Below are positions 40,292 through 40,853 of a stretch of 40,853 nucleotides of DNA, piece after piece. Each line of letters begins with the position of its first letter. The stretch's first letter is position 1. A program made the translations under genes and the position numbers. The notes below the pieces were generated by a model, which was not told the origin of the DNA, ran no database searches, and saw only the letters and a program-made list of their open reading frames with translations. Source of the DNA: Candidatus Roizmanbacteria bacterium CG_4_10_14_0_8_um_filter_39_9 (GTDB taxonomy: Bacteria; Patescibacteriota; Microgenomatia; UBA1406; GWC2-37-13); NCBI GenBank assembly GCA_002784505.1, contig PFLF01000043.1, forward strand, positions 1 through 40,853. Direction: 5' to 3'.

Positions 40292-40332
40292 AATTTTCAC
40301 CTCCCCTCATTGTATTAAATTTTTTAAATACA

Positions 40333-40815
40333 TCAGTAAAAAAATAAAGACAAGACTAATATATAGTAACCTAGTATAAATATACTAAAAAGCAACCCAA
40401 AAATCACATAAGAACCAAAAGTAATTCTCGAACCCTCGGGATAATTTTTAGTTTCTTGACTAAGAATAATTCCCGCTGAGGCAGCAGTTACCAGACTGGA
40501 ACTCCCTGCAAAAATGCCGGAACCAAGAGCCCAAGCGGCAAGATGAGTAGGTGCTTGAGAATGTACAATTGGTGTTGCGGCAGAAGCCCATGAAGCAGCC
40601 TCAGTTAAAAGTGTTCCAACATAAGAGGCTACGGCAATAGTCCACACACTCATGCCAGATTGTGAAAGCCAATGTTGAATAGAACTGCCTATTCCAATGC
40701 TTGAATGTGCAAGAACTTGGGCAAGAACAAAAATTGAGGCGAGAGTTGCATAAGTTTCAATACCAAGTGCTAAAAGGGTTTCTGATCTGTGCTCACTATA
40801 ATCAATTATATCCAC
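40333..40815 (-). CDS. Truncated C-terminal part of an ArsB/NhaD-like ion transporter
   Basis: The 160 residues contain about four membrane helices. The pattern SETLLALGIETYATLASIFV, LLTEAASWASAATPIVHSQA and ALGSGIFAGSSSLVTAASAG is like the last third of the ion-transporter superfamily (ArsB, NhaD, CitMHS), where a GtG....iGS.a.. loop precedes the final helices. A full member has about 400 residues or more. The apparent GTG start at 40815 lies in a hairpin (CACCGCC-TCT-GGCGGTG, 40813-40829); the same frame continues upstream with coherent codons (NLFERSPPEAVDI) to a TAG at 40846-40848. So the gene is either a decayed remnant or a separate C-terminal half; the rest of the gene, if any, is outside the window. 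Confidence 0.55.
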   Translation of the reverse strand: MDIIDYSEHRSETLLALGIETYATLASIFVLAQVLAHSSIGIGSSIQHWLSQSGMSVWTIAVASYVGTLLTEAASWASAATPIVHSQAPTHLAAWALGSGIFAGSSSLVTAASAGIILSQETKNYPEGSRITFGSYVIFGLLFSIFILGYYILVLSLFFY

Positions 40816-40829
40816 CGCCTCTGGCGGTG
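40813..40829. repeat. Short GC-rich hairpin at the transporter fragment start
   Basis: CACCGCC and GGCGGTG form a perfect 7-bp inverted repeat with a TCT loop. It overlaps the putative GTG start and codes for SPPEAVD on the minus strand, which looks like repeat-derived sequence rather than conserved protein. Confidence 0.55.
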
Positions 40830-40853
40830 AGCGCTCAAAAAGGTTCTACCAGT

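Noticed and set aside
40846..40848. Stop-codon reassignment to explain the TAG before the transporter fragment
   Set aside because: All complete genes in the window use standard TAA/TAG/TGA stops; known recoding in related phyla concerns TGA, not TAG.

Overview
This window looks like part of a chromosome from a Candidate Phyla Radiation (Patescibacteria) bacterium, probably a Microgenomates-type lineage; that placement is inference, because no 16S gene is present. The grounds are an AT-rich, tightly packed layout with overlapping genes, a minimal division cluster next to ileS, many exported proteins with Ser/Thr or PTPTP linkers, and short dispersed repeats inside genes. Many -10 boxes sit only 5-8 nt before an ATG, which suggests leaderless mRNAs, while a few genes carry a very strong GGGGAGGTGA ribosome site.

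Layout. 1-7746 (+) is the cell-wall and division block: the end of murG, then ftsQ, ftsA, ftsZ, ileS and an ftsW/rodA gene. 7804-8941 (+) holds two small membrane-anchored unknowns. 9004-10168 (+) has rplU, rpmA and a short ParB-like HTH gene that overlaps tail-to-tail with signal peptidase I (-). A tRNA-Val(CAC) at 10802 leads into a 666-aa exported KPVIYLYP protein. 12904-13719 is a RAYT (HUH transposase) unit bounded by two related 39-bp REP-like hairpins.

13757-21970 (-) is the most distinctive region, an export module. A secreted beta-propeller/lipase comes first, then a TasA/camelysin-like small protein with a long, structured leader. Next is a SipW-type signal peptidase (Ser46, His87, Asp110) fused to about 900 residues of adhesin-like ectodomain, then a second TasA-like protein with a membrane-anchored C terminus. 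The gene content recalls the Firmicutes tapA-sipW-tasA matrix operon, but the peptidase-adhesin fusion is unusual.

22029-34818 is a glycan region: two zinc-ribbon methyltransferases and a methyltransferase remnant, a DUF2142 membrane protein, a YfhO-like protein, five genes with glycosyltransferase domains (one fused to a Wzx-like flippase) and a Wzy/O-antigen-ligase-like protein. It could build a surface polysaccharide or glycosylate exported proteins such as those of the export module. Several of these genes carry in-frame insertions of short repeats.

34796-40853 holds an Ig-like anchored protein directly behind tRNA-Thr(CGT), three alpha/beta hydrolases in a row, an ArsR-type regulator followed by a 57-aa Cys-rich peptide with a shared promoter motif, a PlsC-type acyltransferase, a 334-bp non-coding stretch with inverted repeats, a 52-aa coiled-coil peptide, and the truncated C-terminal part of an ArsB/NhaD-like transporter at the window edge.
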